NCBI GenBank assembly: GCA_044229775.1
Contig: JBGASH010000169.1
Location: 1-6,788, forward strand
Source of the DNA: JAHEYG01 sp044229775
GTDB taxonomy: Bacteria; Bacteroidota; Bacteroidia; B-17B0; Aurantibacillaceae
Length of the DNA: 6,788 nt
Reading direction: 5' to 3'
The notes under the pieces were generated by a model, which worked only from the letters and a program-made list of their open reading frames with translations, ran no database searches and was not told the origin of the DNA. Below, in pieces: positions 5,772-6,788 of this stretch. A program made the position numbers and the translations under genes. Each line of letters begins with the position of its first letter. Positions within the stretch are counted from its first letter, which is position 1.

Positions 5772-6788
5772 TTAATTAAACGCGTTAAATCCTGTTACAT
5801 CCATTCCGGTGATCAGTAAATGGATATCGTGTGTGCCTTCGTAAGTGATCACACTTTCTAAATTCATCATGTGTCGCATAATAGGATATTCGCCGGTTAT
5901 ACCCATTCCACCATGTATTTGGCGGGCCTCGCGAGCTATCACCAATGCCATATTCACGTTATTTCTTTTGGCCATTGAGATTTGTGCCGGAGTAGCTCTG
6001 TTCTCGTTTTTCAAAACACCTAAACGCCAGGTGAGCATTTGCGCCTTGGTGATCTCCGTGATCATTTCGGCTAGTTTTTTTTGTGTTAACTGAAAAGCGC
6101 CAATAGGTTTTCCGAATTGAATACGTTCTTTACTGTAACGCAACGCGCTGTCGTAACAATCCATGGCAGCACCAATAACCCCCCAGGAAATGCCGTAGCG
6201 CGCACTGTTCAAACAGCCTAAAGGACCTTTTAATCCTTTTACATTCGGAAAGATATTTTCTTTCGGGATCTTAACATTATCAAATACCAACTCGCCTGTA
6301 GCACTGGCGCGCAAACTCCATTTGCCGTGCGTTTCGGGAGTAGTAAACCCTTTCATGCCGCGTTCAACTATCATTCCTCTTATTTCTCCGGCTTCATCTT
6401 TTGCCCAAACTACAGCAATATCAGCGAAAGGAGAATTAGAGATCCACATTTTAGCGCCATTCAATAAATAATGATCGCCCTTATCTTTAATATTAGTGAT
6501 CATGCCATTTGGATTAGAACCAAAATCCGGTTCGGTCAATCCAAAACAGCCCATTATTTCTCCTGTAGCCAATTTGGGTAAATATTTTTTCTTTTGCTCT
6601 TCGCTTCCATAAGAGAAGATGGGATACATTACCAGAGAACTTTGCACAGATGCCGTAGAACGTAAGCCGCTATCACCTCTTTCCAACTCTTGCATAATTA
6701 AACCATAGGAGATCTGATCTAAACCGGCACCGCCATATTGGGTGGGAATGTAAGGTCCAAAAGCGCCTATCTCGGCTAATCCCTTTAT
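5772..6788 (-). CDS. gcdH: Acyl-CoA dehydrogenase, probable glutaryl-CoA dehydrogenase (5' partial)
   Basis: This is an FAD-dependent acyl-CoA dehydrogenase. The glutaryl-CoA type oxidises and decarboxylates glutaryl-CoA to crotonyl-CoA in lysine and tryptophan breakdown, passing electrons to ETF. The frame is open to the window edge with clear homology (GPYIPTQYGGAGLD) upstream of the Met at 6695. The gene is therefore cut, with 338 residues visible of a usual 390-400. Seen (visible numbering): LERGDSGLRS with Glu36 and Arg43 (codon 6660-6662), matching human GCDH Glu87 and the carboxylate-binding Arg94; SVQSSLVM right after; GLTEPDFGSN (83-92), the family signature; WISNS (115-119); RQIHGGMGI; and TYEGTHDIH with catalytic base Glu317 (codon 5838-5840) preceded by Tyr316. 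The Arg, SVQSSLVM and TYEGTHDIH blocks point to the GCDH clade rather than short- or medium-chain enzymes, though a related acyl-CoA dehydrogenase/oxidase is possible. Downstream is rpe, 70 bp away. Confidence 0.85.
   Translation of the reverse strand: MKGLAEIGAFGPYIPTQYGGAGLDQISYGLIMQELERGDSGLRSTASVQSSLVMYPIFSYGSEEQKKKYLPKLATGEIMGCFGLTEPDFGSNPNGMITNIKDKGDHYLLNGAKMWISNSPFADIAVVWAKDEAGEIRGMIVERGMKGFTTPETHGKWSLRASATGELVFDNVKIPKENIFPNVKGLKGPLGCLNSARYGISWGVIGAAMDCYDSALRYSKERIQFGKPIGAFQLTQKKLAEMITEITKAQMLTWRLGVLKNENRATPAQISMAKRNNVNMALVIAREARQIHGGMGITGEYPIMRHMMNLESVITYEGTHDIHLLITGMDVTGFNAFN

Noticed and set aside
5771..5780. Palindrome TTTAATTAAA at the dehydrogenase stop codon
   Set aside because: It is a short, purely AT palindrome in an AT-rich region, likely by chance, and has no stem strong enough for a terminator.
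5243..6093. Plus-strand open frames opposite rpe (5243-5446) and the dehydrogenase (5845-6093)
   Set aside because: They are antisense to conserved catalytic regions and show no family features, so they are shadows of the real genes.
6693..6695. ATG as the start of the acyl-CoA dehydrogenase gene
   Set aside because: The frame stays open to 6788 and the upstream residues (GPYIPTQYGGAGLD) are typical acyl-CoA dehydrogenase sequence, so the Met is internal and the gene is cut by the window edge.

Overview
The window looks like chromosomal DNA from a member of the Bacteroidota (Bacteroidetes). The two genes on the left encode PorU and PorV, core parts of the type IX secretion system (T9SS), which is essentially confined to that phylum. 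The AT-rich composition, the lack of clear Shine-Dalgarno sequences and a TAnnTTTG-type promoter match agree with this. Genus or order cannot be fixed from these genes alone.

Left half, plus strand: the 3' part of porU (1-2277, 5' end outside the window) is followed after 35 bp by a complete porV (2313-3527). PorU is the C25-family peptidase/sortase that removes the C-terminal sorting domain from T9SS cargo at the cell surface. PorV is the 14-stranded outer-membrane barrel that shuttles cargo to PorU and carries the attachment complex, so the pair is a functional unit. A perfect TAnnTTTG match overlaps the porU stop region and may give porV its own promoter.

Right half, minus strand, convergent with porV across a 31-bp gap: reading in transcription order (right to left), an acyl-CoA dehydrogenase best matched to glutaryl-CoA dehydrogenase (5772-6788, 5' end outside the window), then ribulose-phosphate 3-epimerase rpe (5054-5701), then a 495-residue DUF2779-type protein (3559-5046). 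The last two are 7 bp apart and are probably co-transcribed. The DUF2779 protein combines a Cas4/RecB-like PD-(D/E)XK nuclease half, with a probable Fe-S cysteine set, and an RNase H-fold, DEDD-exonuclease-like half. It is the least understood gene here.

The 70-bp gap upstream of rpe is mostly a perfect 7-bp tandem repeat (six TTTATAG copies plus a shortened seventh), ending only 11 bp before the rpe start codon. It is the clearest non-coding signal in the window and a candidate length-variable locus. Otherwise this is a compact, mostly housekeeping region with no RNA genes, mobile elements or CRISPR array that I could see.
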